Assembly (NCBI RefSeq): GCF_024323335.1 | Contig: NC_066581.1 | Span: 31,616,699-31,680,698, forward strand | Source: Lathyrus oleraceus | Lineage: Eukaryota; Streptophyta; Magnoliopsida; Fabales; Fabaceae | Direction: 5' to 3' | Length of the DNA stretch: 64,000 nucleotides | The notes under the pieces: model-generated | The model's database searches: none | The model's input: the letters and a program-made list of their open reading frames with translations, nothing else | Told to the model about the DNA's origin: nothing | Program-made: the position numbers and the translations under genes | Part shown: piece by piece, positions 10,707 through 21,875 of the stretch | Numbering within the stretch: the first letter of the stretch is position 1 | Layout: each line of letters opens with the position of its first letter

Positions 10707-11685
10707 ATGGATTATGGACGAAGGAACACTAAGAAGTACAGTTGCAGATGTCCAGACTTGAAAGAGTTAAGGAAGCTAGCATCTTTTGTATTAGATCCCT
10801 TGGACTTCAAACAACATCATGGGAAGCTTCTGTCGACAAGTTGTTTATTTCGCACTTGCCCCAGATACCTTCTTTTGTGGAGAACAAACAATGTCTACGG
10901 TGGTCTCAGAGACTTATGGCTCTCACTAATGATGATATAGTTTGGTATGATCCTTCTTTGAGCAGTTCAGAGATTATTGATAGTTATGGTGAATTCTCTA
11001 ATGTGCCTCTCATTGGTACACAAGGAGGAATTAACTACAACCCTGCTTTGACTCATCGTTAACTTGGATTCCCCTTGAGAGACAAACCTAATAACACTTT
11101 GTTAGAAGGTCTTTTATATCAAGAGGGTAAAGATCCCCAACATTTGAAGTAGAAGATTGTGCATGCTTGGCATAATGTGCATAAGAAGGGAAGTCGAGCT
11201 TAGTCCGCACAATTGTATAGCTTTGGAAGCTTACACTCTTTGGGTGTAGAAGAAGGCTTTGGAGTTAAAGATGCCTTATCCTTATGAAAGACCTATGTCT
11301 ATGGTTGGGGTTGAGCCATTAACTCTCCCTAACCAAGATATAGAGGAGTTGGAAGACGCGCTCACCAAGATGAAGCAAGAGAAGGATGTGTGGGAAGAGA
11401 GTTTTTATGCTTTGAGCAAGAAGAATGAAGAGTTGTAGTCGGAGTCTAAGGACAAAGATGCACTTATTGAGCTACTTGAAGACCGAGTCACAAAGAGACA
11501 GAGGGAGCCGGAGGTTTCGTCTTCTAGCATGCCTTAGTCTTCCGTTGCTTGGAAGAACATTATTAATTAGCTAGTCCTCAAGAAGACTCGGATGAAGACT
11601 TCTTTTAAGACCGAGATTTGACGCATCCAAAGGAAGTACGCGCCTTCAGCCAGATCTTCTGACATTGTTGTTAGGGATCCTTAGG
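10707..11685 (+). pseudogene. ORF1 of element B (Ogre-specific protein, DUF7745-like), decayed
   Basis: It starts ATGGATTATGGACGAAGG, the same start as in D and F. The N-terminal block (YSCRCPDLKELRKLASFVLDP) continues to about 10833. A deletion then joins directly to the block that reads FISHLPQIPSF in another frame, so most of the central conserved domain is lost. The C-terminal coiled-coil-like region (11310-11500) holds several stops and ends at the TAG of GGGATCCTTAG (11683-11685). An ORF before gag is a known Ogre feature; as I recall it is annotated as DUF7745 in legume proteomes. Its function is not established. Confidence 0.75.
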
Positions 11686-11794
11686 GTGAGTAGTCTCCTT
11701 TTCTCTTGTATTTTTCATTTGGTTTCTGAAATTGTACTCAGTGTAATCCTTCCAATTATAAATGAAAAGAGATTTTTTGGTCATAAAAAATTGT

Positions 11795-11796
<2 letters not shown>

Positions 11797-11864
<68 letters not shown>
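11797..11864. repeat. (AT)34 microsatellite between ORF1 and gag of element B
   Basis: An uninterrupted AT dinucleotide run of about 68 bases lies in the ORF1-gag spacer. The same spacer in D (around 33220-33235) and F (around 42745-42765) is AT-rich but has only a few AT units, so the expansion is private to B. Confidence 0.95.
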
Positions 11865-11867
<3 letters not shown>

Positions 11868-11959
11868 CAAATGATATAAGTAAGTTCCTTGAAAACAAAA
11901 AAATAAGTAAGCATTGCATTTCATGCATCATTTGCATAAGAAGGTTTCTCTTTCGCCAG

Positions 11960-13547
11960 ATGTCTCATTGGTGTTTCTTCTGTGCTTTAGCCAAGCTGAC
12001 TCATCGGTACAACACCCGCGCCAATCATCTGAGAGTTATGGAGCATATAGAGCAAGAGAACAAAGAGCTGAAGGACAAGATCGCCCGCCTGACTACTATG
12101 ATGGAGTCAGTTCTTGCTGCTCAGAGTCAATCTTCTCCAACGCCTGCAACTCCTCTTCCTCCTCAGAGGACAGTTACTTCAGAGGTGGCTACCTCTACCA
12201 TGTCTGTTGCTGCCGCCCACTCCGCGCCTACTACGCCTTCCGGATTCCCATGGGGAATGCCGTCCAACTTCATGCCTGAAGGCTTTGCGCCTACCTTTGC
12301 TTCCATGCCGACATCTATCCCGGTCATGTCTGTGCCATCTCCCGTTTTGCACACTTTACCTCATGTAGAGGACACCATTTATCACTCCGAGCCGTCTGAG
12401 GGTCTGGATATCTATGAGAAAATGGATGAGATTAAAGATCAGTTTCTTGAGCTGCGCAAGGAATTGAAGACGCTAAGGGGTATGGATTTGTTTGGAAAAA
12501 GTGTTGTTGAGTTGTGTTTAGTGCCCAATGTGAAGATCCTGATGAAGTTCAAAGTACCTGAATTTGAAAAGTATAAAGGGAACACTTGTTCGCTCAGTCA
12601 TCTAGTGATGTATGCTCACAAGATGTATACTCAGACCGACAATGATCAAATGTTGATTCATTATTTCCAGGACAGTTTGACCGGTGCTGCGCTCCGTTGG
12701 TATATGGGATTAGACAGTGCAAGCGTTCATACCTTCAATTACTTGGGGGAGGCTTTTGTCAAGCAGTATAAGTACAACGTGGATATGGCGCCTGATAGAG
12801 ACCAGCTGAGGTCTATGTCTTGGAAGGATAAGGAGATATTCAAAGAGTATGCATAGAGATGGAGGGAATTGGCTGCCCAGATCACTCCTCCTTTGGAGGA
12901 AAAAGAGATGACAAAGATCTTTCTGAAAACTCTGAGTTCATTTTATTATGAACGGATGATTGCTAGTGCCCCTACTGACTTTACCGAAATGGAAAAAATG
13001 GGGATGAGGCTTGAGGAAGGAGTCCGAGAGGGACGTTTGTCGAAAGATTAAGCATCTTCGAGTAAGATGTATGGTAGCAATTTTGGGAAGAAAAAGGAGA
13101 ATGAAGCAAATGCAATAAGCAGTGGGAGACAGAGGAGGCCTCAAATTAGAAGGAATCCACCATCCCGTCAACATCATCATCAAGTATCTTCAATTATCCA
13201 TGTATTTTCTAATCATCAATCAACACCAGTTTAACAAAAACAACGTCAACAACAACAACCGCAACAACGAGCAAACACCTACAACAACAACAAAAATACC
13301 AACAATCATCATCAACAAAACATTGAGAGGTAGAAGGTTTCTTTCAACCCGATTCCTATGTCTTATGCAGAATTATACCCGTCTTTGGTTCTCAAGAACC
13401 TAATCCAACCAAGAAACCGGCCGCAAATTCCAGAACCACTTCCATGGTGGTATAAGCCTGAGCTCCGTTGTGATTTTCATCAAGGGGCACCCAGACATGA
13501 CATAGAAAATTGCTATCCACTCAAGTATAAGGTTCAAAAGCTGATGA
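11960..13547 (+). pseudogene. gag of element B (Tat/Ogre type), truncated
   Basis: The ATG at 11960 opens MSHWCFFCALAKLTHRYNTR, shared with D. Then come a short coiled coil (EHIEQENKELKDKIARL), a Pro/Ser-rich linker, and the Retrotrans_gag core with FKVPEFEKYKGNTC and DSLTGAALRWYMGLD (about residues 195-260). A TAG at 12854-12856 replaces the CAG found in D. Further stops fall in the basic and Gln/Asn-rich part (13049-13330). A His/Cys motif (CDFHQGAPRHDIENC, near 13470-13515) stands where a zinc knuckle would be. The sequence ends in KYKVQKLM at the inverted junction, so the protease is lost. Gag forms the particle that packages element RNA. Confidence 0.85.
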
Positions 13548-14650
13548 GCACACGCAATGAAGGAATCTCAACCTCTACGGGGAGCACTGCTTCCATACCA
13601 TATACAAGAGAGAAAGGGGTTTCCCCTGTTGAAGTGCGGACGGATGTACGATACCCATGCAAAGCAAATGGGAGCATCTCATGCCAATCCTTATACGTGA
13701 CAACCATCTTCTGAATAATCTTCTTAATGTTCTTATTTGCAGCTTCAATATCCCCATTCATCTTAGGTCTGTAGGGAGAAGAATTATGATGCCAATCCTT
13801 ATCGGTAATGATCTTACTTGGCACACCATAATGACATATGATTTGATTCTTGATAAACCCTACAACAACTTGCTTGGTTAGATTTTCATATGATTCCGCT
13901 TTAACCCATTTTGTGAAGTAGTCAATTGCCACTAAAATGAAACAGTGTCCATTCGAAGCTTTGGGCTCAATCATCCCAATCATATCAATTCCCCACATAG
14001 AGAAAGGCCATGGGGAAGAAATAACATTCAATAGTGTCGGAGGAACATGAATCTTATCAACATAAATTTGACACTTGTGGCACTTCTTCACAAACTTGCA
14101 ATAGTCAGATTCCATTGTCCGTCAATAGTAACCTGCTCGCAACATCTTCTTTGTCATTGAATGTCCATTGGAATGAGTACCAAAGGAACCTTCATGCACT
14201 TCAGTCCTCAACAAGTCTGCTTCGTGTCTATCCACGCATCTGAGCAAAACCATGTCGAAGTTTCTGTTGTACAGTATATCACCATTCAAGTAGAAATTGC
14301 CGGCTAATCTTCTCAAAGTATTCTTATCTTTCAAGGATGCCCCGGGAGGGTAACTCTGATTTTGGAGGAAACATTTAATGTCGTAATACCACGGCTTCTC
14401 GTCTTTGATTTCTTCAATAGTGAACACATGAGCTGGTTTATCAAGACGCATCACAGACAAGTTGGGAACTTCATTCCAATATTTCACCATAATCATCGAC
14501 ACCAAAGTTGCAGGAGCATCTGCCATCCGGTTTTCATCTCGAGGGATATGATGAAGCTCAAATTTTATACAAAAAGTTGAAATCCTCCTCGTATAATCTC
14601 TATATGGTATTAAACTGGGTTGATTAGTCTCCCATTCACCTTTGATCTGA
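13544..14650 (-). pseudogene. Integrase and upstream linker of element D, with internal deletion
   Basis: Read on the minus strand: a linker with RRLAGNFYL, the HHCC zinc module (VHEGSFGTHSNGHS ... CHKCQIYVDK), then the catalytic core with first Asp in WGIDMIG and second Asp near IITDK. About 70 bases are missing after the second Asp and replaced by a 14-base copy of sequence found at 13681-13694; the Glu motif (EAANKN) follows. The core lacks the usual spacing between second Asp and Glu and should be inactive. The C-terminal DNA-binding region is lost at the junction with element B (13544-13547). A stop interrupts the zinc module region near 14120. Confidence 0.85.
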
Positions 14651-14651
14651 T

Positions 14652-15251
14652 TCACAATGCAAGCTTCATATTCTGCCATATTCTGAGATTCATGGCCTCT
14701 TCAAGCCCCATAATGCAAGCTTCATATTCTGCCATATTGTTTGTACACTTGAAAGTCAACCTAGCTATAAATGGTAGATGCGCGCCTTGAGGAGGAATGA
14801 TCATTGCCCCAATGCCATTTCCATATTGATTAACAGCTCCATCAAATACTATGCCCCAACGGGAACCAGGCTCTGGCCCTTCTTCAAGCAATGGTTCATC
14901 ATAATCTTTCATTTTCAAGTACAAAATCTCTTCATCAGGAAAATCATACCGCATTGATTGGTAATCTTCAATTGGTTGGTGCGCCAAATGGTCAGCTAAG
15001 ATACTACCCTTGATTGCTTTCTGAGATCGGTATTCAATATCATACTTTGATAACAACATCTGCCAGCGGGAAATCCTCCTAGTTAAAGCAGGCTTTTCAA
15101 ATATATACTTGATCGGATCCATTTTGGATATCAACCAAGTGGTATGATTCAACATATACTGGCGCAGACGCTTAGCAGCCCAAGCCAATGCGCAAGAAGT
15201 CTTCTCGAGCATAGAATACCGAGTCTCACAGTCGGTGAACTTCTTACTGAG
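14652..15251 (-). pseudogene. RNase H (RT-linked) and second RNase H of element D, truncated
   Basis: Minus strand. The right edge begins in YYLSKKF, the middle of the RT-linked RNase H; everything upstream (protease end, all of RT) is missing. Next are ALAWAAKRLRQYM, a linker, and a second RNase H with FDGAVNQYGNGIGAMI and TFKCTNNMAEYEACI. Two RNase H domains in tandem are characteristic of the Tat lineage. The second domain is broken: after MNLRI, a 27-base copy of the MAEYEACI coding segment (14656-14682, original at 14712-14738) replaces normal sequence and brings a stop. D resumes at 30618, so the missing part was lost when or after element C arrived. Confidence 0.85.
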
Positions 15252-15340
15252 TGCAATTCAATTTCATTCGATCTCTCCAAGCCAATGCGCAAGAAGTCTT
15301 CCCAAGCCAATAGTGCAATTCAATTTCATTCGATCTCTCC
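15180..15340. repeat. Scrambled junction between element D and the 5' end of element C
   Basis: Two short sequences alternate. The 25-base segment CCAAGCCAATGCGCAAGAAG(+5) is at 15180-15204, its native place in D RNase H, and again at 15277-15301. The 27-base segment beginning TGCAATTCAATTTCATTCG is at 15252-15278 and at 15314-15340, the latter continuing into C's LTR. Both lie in repeats about 62-97 bases apart. This is what filler DNA copied from both break ends looks like. Confidence 0.9.
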
Positions 15341-17414
15341 AATCAGGTTTGCCCTTATTTCCATTACTTTATGCTTTCAATTTGAACTTTCTGAATGTAT
15401 GAGATATTGTGGGTGAATTTGGAAGAGTGGGTATCGTTAGGTTTTGCATGTGGGTTTAGATGTGCATGAATGTGTAGAATAATGCCTTGAATGTTTGACC
15501 ATTAAATTTATGAAATAGGTAACATGGGGTTTGGGGTTTCTGAAATCGTACATGTTATCAATGGAGAATCCAGAACCCGCAGGCATTCGCTAGCCGCATC
15601 GCTAGGCGAGCCTGCAGCAAAGCTTCGCTAAGCGTTCGCTAGGCGAAACAGTAGCGATCGCGACAGTAGCTGATTTTTCTGTTTGCTCTCCAATCTGTTT
15701 GTGTTTGTGATGACCTGCTTTCTATTGCACCCGGGCATTTGTTTTAGTATGTACGTCATGTCTTGATGTGTGGATCCATGCCCCCTGATTTTGAGTTTTG
15801 ATACCCTTTTGATGCATTTGTTTGACAAGAGGTTTAGGCCTCCTATCCTAAGGGTTTTTGTGAATTTTAGTGAACTTTAATGGCATGATTCATGTGGTTA
15901 CATTTTGATTTGGTGCAACTCTTGATTGCACCCCATCTTGTCATTCTAACCTGTTTGTTGAGTTTTTGTGAGGGCTCACATGACTCTTGAAGAGATAGCT
16001 TGCTTGGTATTCCACTTTATTTGTGGGATACCATTTGGAGATTTATTCTGATTGCTTCGCTGACTTCCTTTCTTTGATGGTGCTAATATGAGAGATCACC
16101 GGGTTTTGTGCCTCGTTAGTTGTTATTACTTCGGATTTTTTACCCGTGTGGTAGATCTCTTGATCCCTTTATCTTTCCCGCATTTTACCGCTTTCTTAGC
16201 TGGAAGACCTCGATAGGAGGCAATGTTTTCTTTTGTTTGTTTACTTTTGTGCCCAAAGACCTCCAAGAAGATGCACCAATGCTAAAGACCTCCATAGAGA
16301 GGAAATTGACGGAGAAAAGGGATTAGTAGTCAATCCCCCGTTATTCAGTGTGTCATTCTTTAAGCTCACACTACGTGTCGATGCTTCAGAGCAAAAGCCC
16401 AAGATCTTTTGTCCAGTCAGTCAGTGGAGAGGGTTCCACCTTTCTGAATCCCCGCACTTTGTCATGAGCTTACCCTGTCCAGGGTTAAGAGCTATGAGGT
16501 CTTATCCTCATTACCCTTTTGATCTGCTCACCCTGACGTTCAATGTCAGTGGTTAAGAGCCCATTTGATTACCTTTTCCATGGCTTGTTTGTCAAGGTTG
16601 ATATGACCCCTCTTGACTAAAGCCCTACCCATGTATGTTTGAGCCCCTTGTTGGCGTGTTTACTTTATGCATGTTTACTTTTGTATGGTGCGATCGTCTC
16701 CCCATAGGATTGCTAGGCTTCGTACAGTCTCTCGTTTGCATGTCAATTAAGGTAGCACTGTTCCTTCATCTAGGACTTCCTTTTTGCATGAGCATTCCTA
16801 AAACACAAGCAAACTCATTGATTTTTCTTCTCCTAAGAACACGTTATCTCCTTCTACTACAGGTGAGTAAGTCTCCAAAGGTCGAGCATCCAGTAGATTG
16901 CGTAGTAACGTCGTTCACCCAAACAAACCCGTAGGTAGCCATACTACGGTTTGCTCTAATTCTCATTCCAGATGAGATACGTAGGCATAAGACGCGATTT
17001 CTTAGCGAGCACACTCCTCTTTAACCCATAGGTAGCCGAGCTACGAAGACTCTGATTCTCATATTCAGATGAGATACGTATGCAGTTGATGCGACATTCG
17101 TGCGAGTCATTTTCTTTTAACCCCTCTTTTAATAAATAGTACATTAGATATACACACACCCTTTAGATAAGAACAACAAAAGTGGATCCCGTAGAGTACT
17201 ACGAATGCGTAGGGGTGCTAATACCTTCCCTTCGTATAATCGACTCCCGAACCCAAGATTTGGTTGCGAGACCTTGTCTTTTCCTTTCCTTTCTCTAGGT
17301 TTACTTCGAGCGTTTCCTTTCCCTCGTTTGGGATAAATAACGCACGGTGGAGACTCTTCTGTCATTTCTTTTTCGCCGGTTATTTTTTCGCATTCCCTTT
17401 TTCAGGTTGCGACA
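15314..17414 (+). repeat. 5' LTR of element C, truncated: U3 missing
   Basis: It aligns with 28551-30617 of the 3' LTR and ends GGTTGCGACA just before the primer site. The first 555 bases of the LTR (27996-28550), including the TATA box, are absent. It has about 33 extra bases near 15550-15583 compared with the 3' copy. Without U3 this copy has no promoter of its own. U5 carries GGGGTGCTAATACCTTCCC (17212-17230). Short open frames in it recur in the 3' LTR and are not genes. Confidence 0.9.
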
Positions 17415-17416
17415 GT

Positions 17417-17434
17417 TGGCGACTCTGCTGGGGA
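17417..17434 (+). other. Primer-binding site of element C (tRNA-Arg-like)
   Basis: TGGCGACTCTGCTGGGGA starts two bases after the LTR end. It is complementary to a tRNA 3' end reading TCCCCAGCAGAGTCGCCA. Ogre-type elements are described as using tRNA-Arg; the assignment here rests on that recollection. The same 18 bases occur exactly in F (60769-60786, minus strand). Confidence 0.85.
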
Positions 17435-18459
17435 CCCGGTTTCCCTAAGAGAGTCCCTCCTAGCTTTTGTAGGTTGTTTGTTTATTGGGTGTTCATTCTT
17501 TTGTTGTTGGGTTGGTTGTTTTTTGGGATGAGATGTTCTATGAGAGATAAGCCCACTACCCAGGCTTGAGTGTACACACAGGTTTTAGAGTGGATAGTCA
17601 TGAGGCTTGCGTGGCATGTTGCTACGTTAAGTCGTTCATGAAGACCCACACCCAGACGAGGTTTCTTTTGGATATATTCTGTCCTATGGGTGTTCCATAA
17701 TGACAGATGTTCCTTTAGAAATCGTCGACTCTGGTGACCATTTCCCGAGAACTCAGTCGAGGCCTCTCCTCCGAGATGCGTTTATGTTAGCTCTGGTGGG
17801 CGCATTCTCGCTGCTCAATCCGAGGACCCCGAGGTTGGGAACTTGCTATTAGGATGTCCTGTTGAGGGTAGTCAGTGGAGGTCTTTTATCCCGTAATAAT
17901 GCCAAACCTTCAGTGGTAAACGTATTATTCTCGACTGAAGGGCTAAACCTGACAAACTTCTGTTCTTAGAACCTACCAGTGAGGGGCGGGCTAAATTCAG
18001 GAAACCTTAACCTCCAACCAACCCGGTTTTCTGGAGCAGAGTTCTGATCCTGTATTATATTCCTCAGTGGGTTTCTCTTCAGACAGTGCAACCCGACAGA
18101 TGTTCAAGCAGATACAGCAGTCTTGATTTCCATGTCACTGCATTGCATAACATCATTTTGCATCACATCATTTTGCATTCACATCATTTAACGCATGTTT
18201 ATCTATTCCCAGAGGTTTATATCTTCTTCTTGATTCTAGTCGGGGTTTTTCTTACACTTTTTATCTGACGAGAGACTAGAATCAAGGGGGTAGAACACCT
18301 TTTGGAATTAATAAACATGTCATTGCATTTGCATATCCATCAGCATGTCTTGCATAACAGGTACCGCCGCAGTGTTCTTAGTTTGTTTGGTGTTCCACTA
18401 GCAGGATAGCTGACTCAGGCATTCACCGATACGGTACCCTCAAAAACCACCAGAGAGCA
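17435..18459 (+). other. 5' UTR of element C
   Basis: About 1 kb between primer site and gag. No ORF1-like or other domain is recognisable, in contrast to D, F and B, which carry ORF1 here. It contains the GCATCATTTTGCATTCACATC-type short repeats near 18150-18190. No gene is seen. Confidence 0.65.
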
Positions 18460-21400
18460 ATGGAAAGCCTACAAGCAGAGCTCGCCGAGATGAAGATCCG
18501 CATGACCTAATTCATGGATGTGATTCAAGGGGTGGCTCAGGGACAGCAAGAGCTCAGACAGATGATGCAGAGGAATCCCGTCACTACTCAACCAGAGACG
18601 TTGACCGATCCTCTAGCTGGAGAGGTTAACGGACCCAGCGGACCGGGGCCTATCCCGATCCCACGTGCTAACCCTGGTCAACAATCCCTCCATGATGATC
18701 AGGAGGATCAGTTCCCCTTGCTTCAGGAGGACTTTGGTATGGGTCATGGTATGGACCCTATGTTTCGGAGACTGGAAGAGAGGTTGAAAGCTGTGGAAGG
18801 GCAGAATGCTCTTGGTGTGGATGTTGCTGACTTGGGGCTGGTCCCAGGCGTGAGGGTGCCACCGAAATTCAAGGTCCCGATATTTGACAAATATAGTGGC
18901 AAATCTTGCCCGAAGACCCACGTGCAAGCCTATTTCCGAAAAATGGTTGCATACTCTGACGATGAAAAGTTGCTTATGTACTTTTTCCAGGATAGCCTAG
19001 CTGGGGCATCCTTGGAATGGTATATGAGGCTGGACAGAGCCCACATCCGCTGCTGGAGGGATTTGGCTGAAGCTTTCGTGAAGCAGTATTAGTATAATGC
19101 AGACATGGCTCCGGACAGAACTCAACTTTAGAATCTGTCTCTTAAAAGCAATGAGTGTTTCAGGGAATACGCTCAACGCTGGAGGGAGACAACTTCCCGT
19201 GTTCAGCCTCCTATGTTGGAGAAGGAAATGGCTAACATGTTCATGAACACTCTGCCCGGACCTTACTTAGAGCGCCTGGTGGGCTGCAACGCCTCCAACT
19301 TTGCTGATGTAGTCTCTACCAGAGAGAGGGTGGAGAATTACCAGAAGACATACAAGATCCAGAGTGGAGGTGGATCTTCATCAGGGGTGAAGAAGCCGTT
19401 CATTCAGGGACAGAAGAGGAGAGAAGGGGATGCAAATGCCATATCTTCTTATCAGAACAGGGATAACCAGAGGAGTAACTTTCAGAACTATCATCAACAA
19501 CCGTATGTTGCGACTATGACCACTCCATCTGCAGCACCACTACAACAACAACAACCCCATCGTCAACCAGCTCAGTATCAACAACAACAATTGGGTAACA
19601 GACCCGCCTATCAACAAAGGCCAAGGATGATGGACCGGCGTTTCGACACTCTTCCAATGTCGTACGTCCAGCTGCTTTCTAGTCTTCAACAACTACAACT
19701 GGTGCAGCTACGCACTCAGGCTCCTCCTGTTGGTAGGCTTCCGGTGGGTTACGACGCCAATGCTAGGTTTAGCTTCCACTCTGGGGTACCTAGCCACAAT
19801 ATTGAGAACTGTAAAGCTTTTAAGCACGTAGTTCAGAACCTCATAGATTCAAAGGCCATCGACCTTGCACCGGCTCCTAATGTTGTCAACAATCCCATGC
19901 CCCAACATGGGGGGGCAAATGTTAGTATGCTGGAAGGGGAAGCCAAATCCGTCAAAGATGTGTTGAAGCTGAAGACTCCGTTGTTGGAGATCAAGGACTG
20001 CTTGCTAAAGGCTAATGTTTTCCCCGGTTGTGGGAAGGGTTGGTTGGATTGTGCTACTCAGAGTGGAGTTTGTCTGAAGCTACAGTGGGGTATCCAGGCC
20101 TTGCTCGATGAAGGTATCCTCCAAGTTGAAGACTTGTCTGTCAAAGAGTCTGTGGAAGGGGTTGAGGAAGAGGTGTTTGAAGATAATGCTGATGAATTCG
20201 CAGATGTTGTTCCTACTGATTCTGTAATCCATGATGATGTATTTAATTTTTCCAATATGGTTGATTCTGATGTAATTGAACTTGATTCCGATGTTTCGGA
20301 TGCTTGCATTTCAAGGAATGAGATTTCAGAGTATGACTATGATGTTGCTACTATCACCATTTTCTACCCAACTAATCAGATCAATATACCAGAAGCGCAA
20401 CCGGCGCCACCAGCGCGATCGTCCACTATGACTATCACAACCCCTGGTCCTTTACCTTTCACCAGTGAAAGGGCCATTCCATGGCATTATGGAGGGAGTG
20501 TGTACACGCACGATCATGGAGTGGAACAACCACTGAAAACAGAAGAGGTGCAGAATCAGAAGCCTGATTCTGAGGTGGAAATAGAAGGTCCCGCAGTGGA
20601 CAATGTTGGTGGAATCAGGCGATTCATCAGGAGTGGCAGACTGTTCTCACCACCAGTTACCCAACCTGATAGTGTTGATGTTGCGGCGAAAGCCAAAGGC
20701 AAGCAAGCTATGAATGAGGGTACCTCTACACCTCGGGATGGTTCTGAGCCCACTTTTGCGAAGGATGTGGACGAGCTTTTGAGAATTATAAAGAGAAGCG
20801 ACTACAAGGTAATCGATCTGTTGATTCAGACCCCGTCCAAGATATCCATTCTCTCACTCCTGTTGTGTTCGGAGGCACACAGGGAGGCACTTCTGAAGGT
20901 TCTTAATGTTGCTTATGTACCTCAAGAGATCTCGGTGAACCAATTAGAAGGGATCGTTGCCAATGTTCATGCAAGCAACGGGTTGGGTTTCACTGATTCT
21001 GACTTAACACCAGTTGGACGCAACCATAACAAGGCTTTGCACATCTCAATGGAATGCAGAGACACTGTGTTATCTCATGTTCTGGTGGATACAGGTTCCT
21101 CTCTCAATGTGCTAACCAAGAGAGCCCTGTCAAGGTTAGAAGTAGAGGGTTTGGTCTTGAAGCCTTCAGATCTAATTGTGAGAGCCTTCGATGGTTCCAA
21201 GAGGTCGGTGTTTGGAGAGGTAGAATTGCCAATTCAGATTGGATCACAAACCTTCAACACCGTCTTTTATGTGATGGATATCAGACCTTCCTATAGTTGC
21301 CTACTGGGTCGTCCTTGGATCCACAATGCTGGGGCAGTCTCTTCGACTCTACATCAGAAGATCAAGTTCCCGGTCAATGGAAAAATTATCACTGTCTGTG

Positions 21401-21875
21401 GTGAGGAGGATATTCTGGTCAGTAACCTGTCTACATTCAAGTATGTAGAAGTAGAAGGTGAATTTCATGAGACCCTATGTCAGGCCTTTGAGGCAGTTCA
21501 GATCAAGGACACAGCTCCGGTGGAAGAAGTTAAAGTGGGTATCTCTATTTCGTCTTACAAGCAGGCACAGGCCTTGGTAAATTCAGGTGTTGCTCCCGGT
21601 TGGGGACGCTTGTTGGTGTTACCAATGAAAGACGACAAGTTCGGGATTGGGTATCAGCCAGCTCTGACTTCTACAACTTCAACACTTCAGGCTCGTCAGG
21701 GGCCGATTACTTTCTCCAGCGCTGGCGTCATCCAATATGGCCAGGTCTTTGCGGTCAACGATGAAGATAGGGATAGTGATTGCGACATCGATAACTGGGT
21801 GCATCCGAGGATCCCGGGTGAAGTCATCAACAATTGGACTTCTGAGGAGATTGTCCAAGTCACTTTTCTGGAGGA
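18460..21875 (+). pseudogene. gag-protease of element C
   Basis: The ATG at 18460 is in frame with the gag body but is followed by TAA at 18508-18510. The Retrotrans_gag core (PKFKVPIFDKYSGKSC ... DSLAGASLEWYMRLD) ends at a TAG (19090-19092); a second stop follows at 19129-19131. From 19213 an open frame of 888 codons runs to 21876. It has a basic Gln-rich tail, the His/Cys motif FSFHSGVPSHNIENC (about residues 188-202), a long acidic low-complexity linker (about 310-380), and an aspartic protease with intact LVDTGSSLN (catalytic Asp about residue 626) and CLLGRPWIH. Gag assembles particles and the protease matures the polyprotein. The last codons lead into a GT-AG intron candidate. Confidence 0.9.

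Larger units (their letters stand above)
9172..13547 (+). mobile_element. Element B: partial Ogre-like (Tat) retrotransposon with ORF1 and gag
   Basis: B is the same family as D and F, which lie on the other strand, and can be aligned to them throughout. It has an LTR fragment (9172-10140), a shortened 5' UTR, ORF1 (10707-11685), and gag (11960-13547). Everything after gag is missing: at 13544-13547 it joins the integrase of D in the opposite orientation through a 4-base overlap. Relative to D, about 1 kb containing the LTR 3' end, primer-binding site and start of the 5' UTR is deleted at about 10141. B is dead. Confidence 0.8.

Noticed and set aside
11665..11937. Open frames reading YIYIYI on both strands
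   Set aside because: Translation of the AT microsatellite.
15628..15828. Minus-strand open frame found in the same form at 28832-29032
   Set aside because: It is repeated only because it lies in both LTR copies of element C; no domain and no other support.
17417..17434. tRNA-like sequence
   Set aside because: Only 18 bases complementary to a tRNA 3' end; no cloverleaf around it. It is the primer-binding site.
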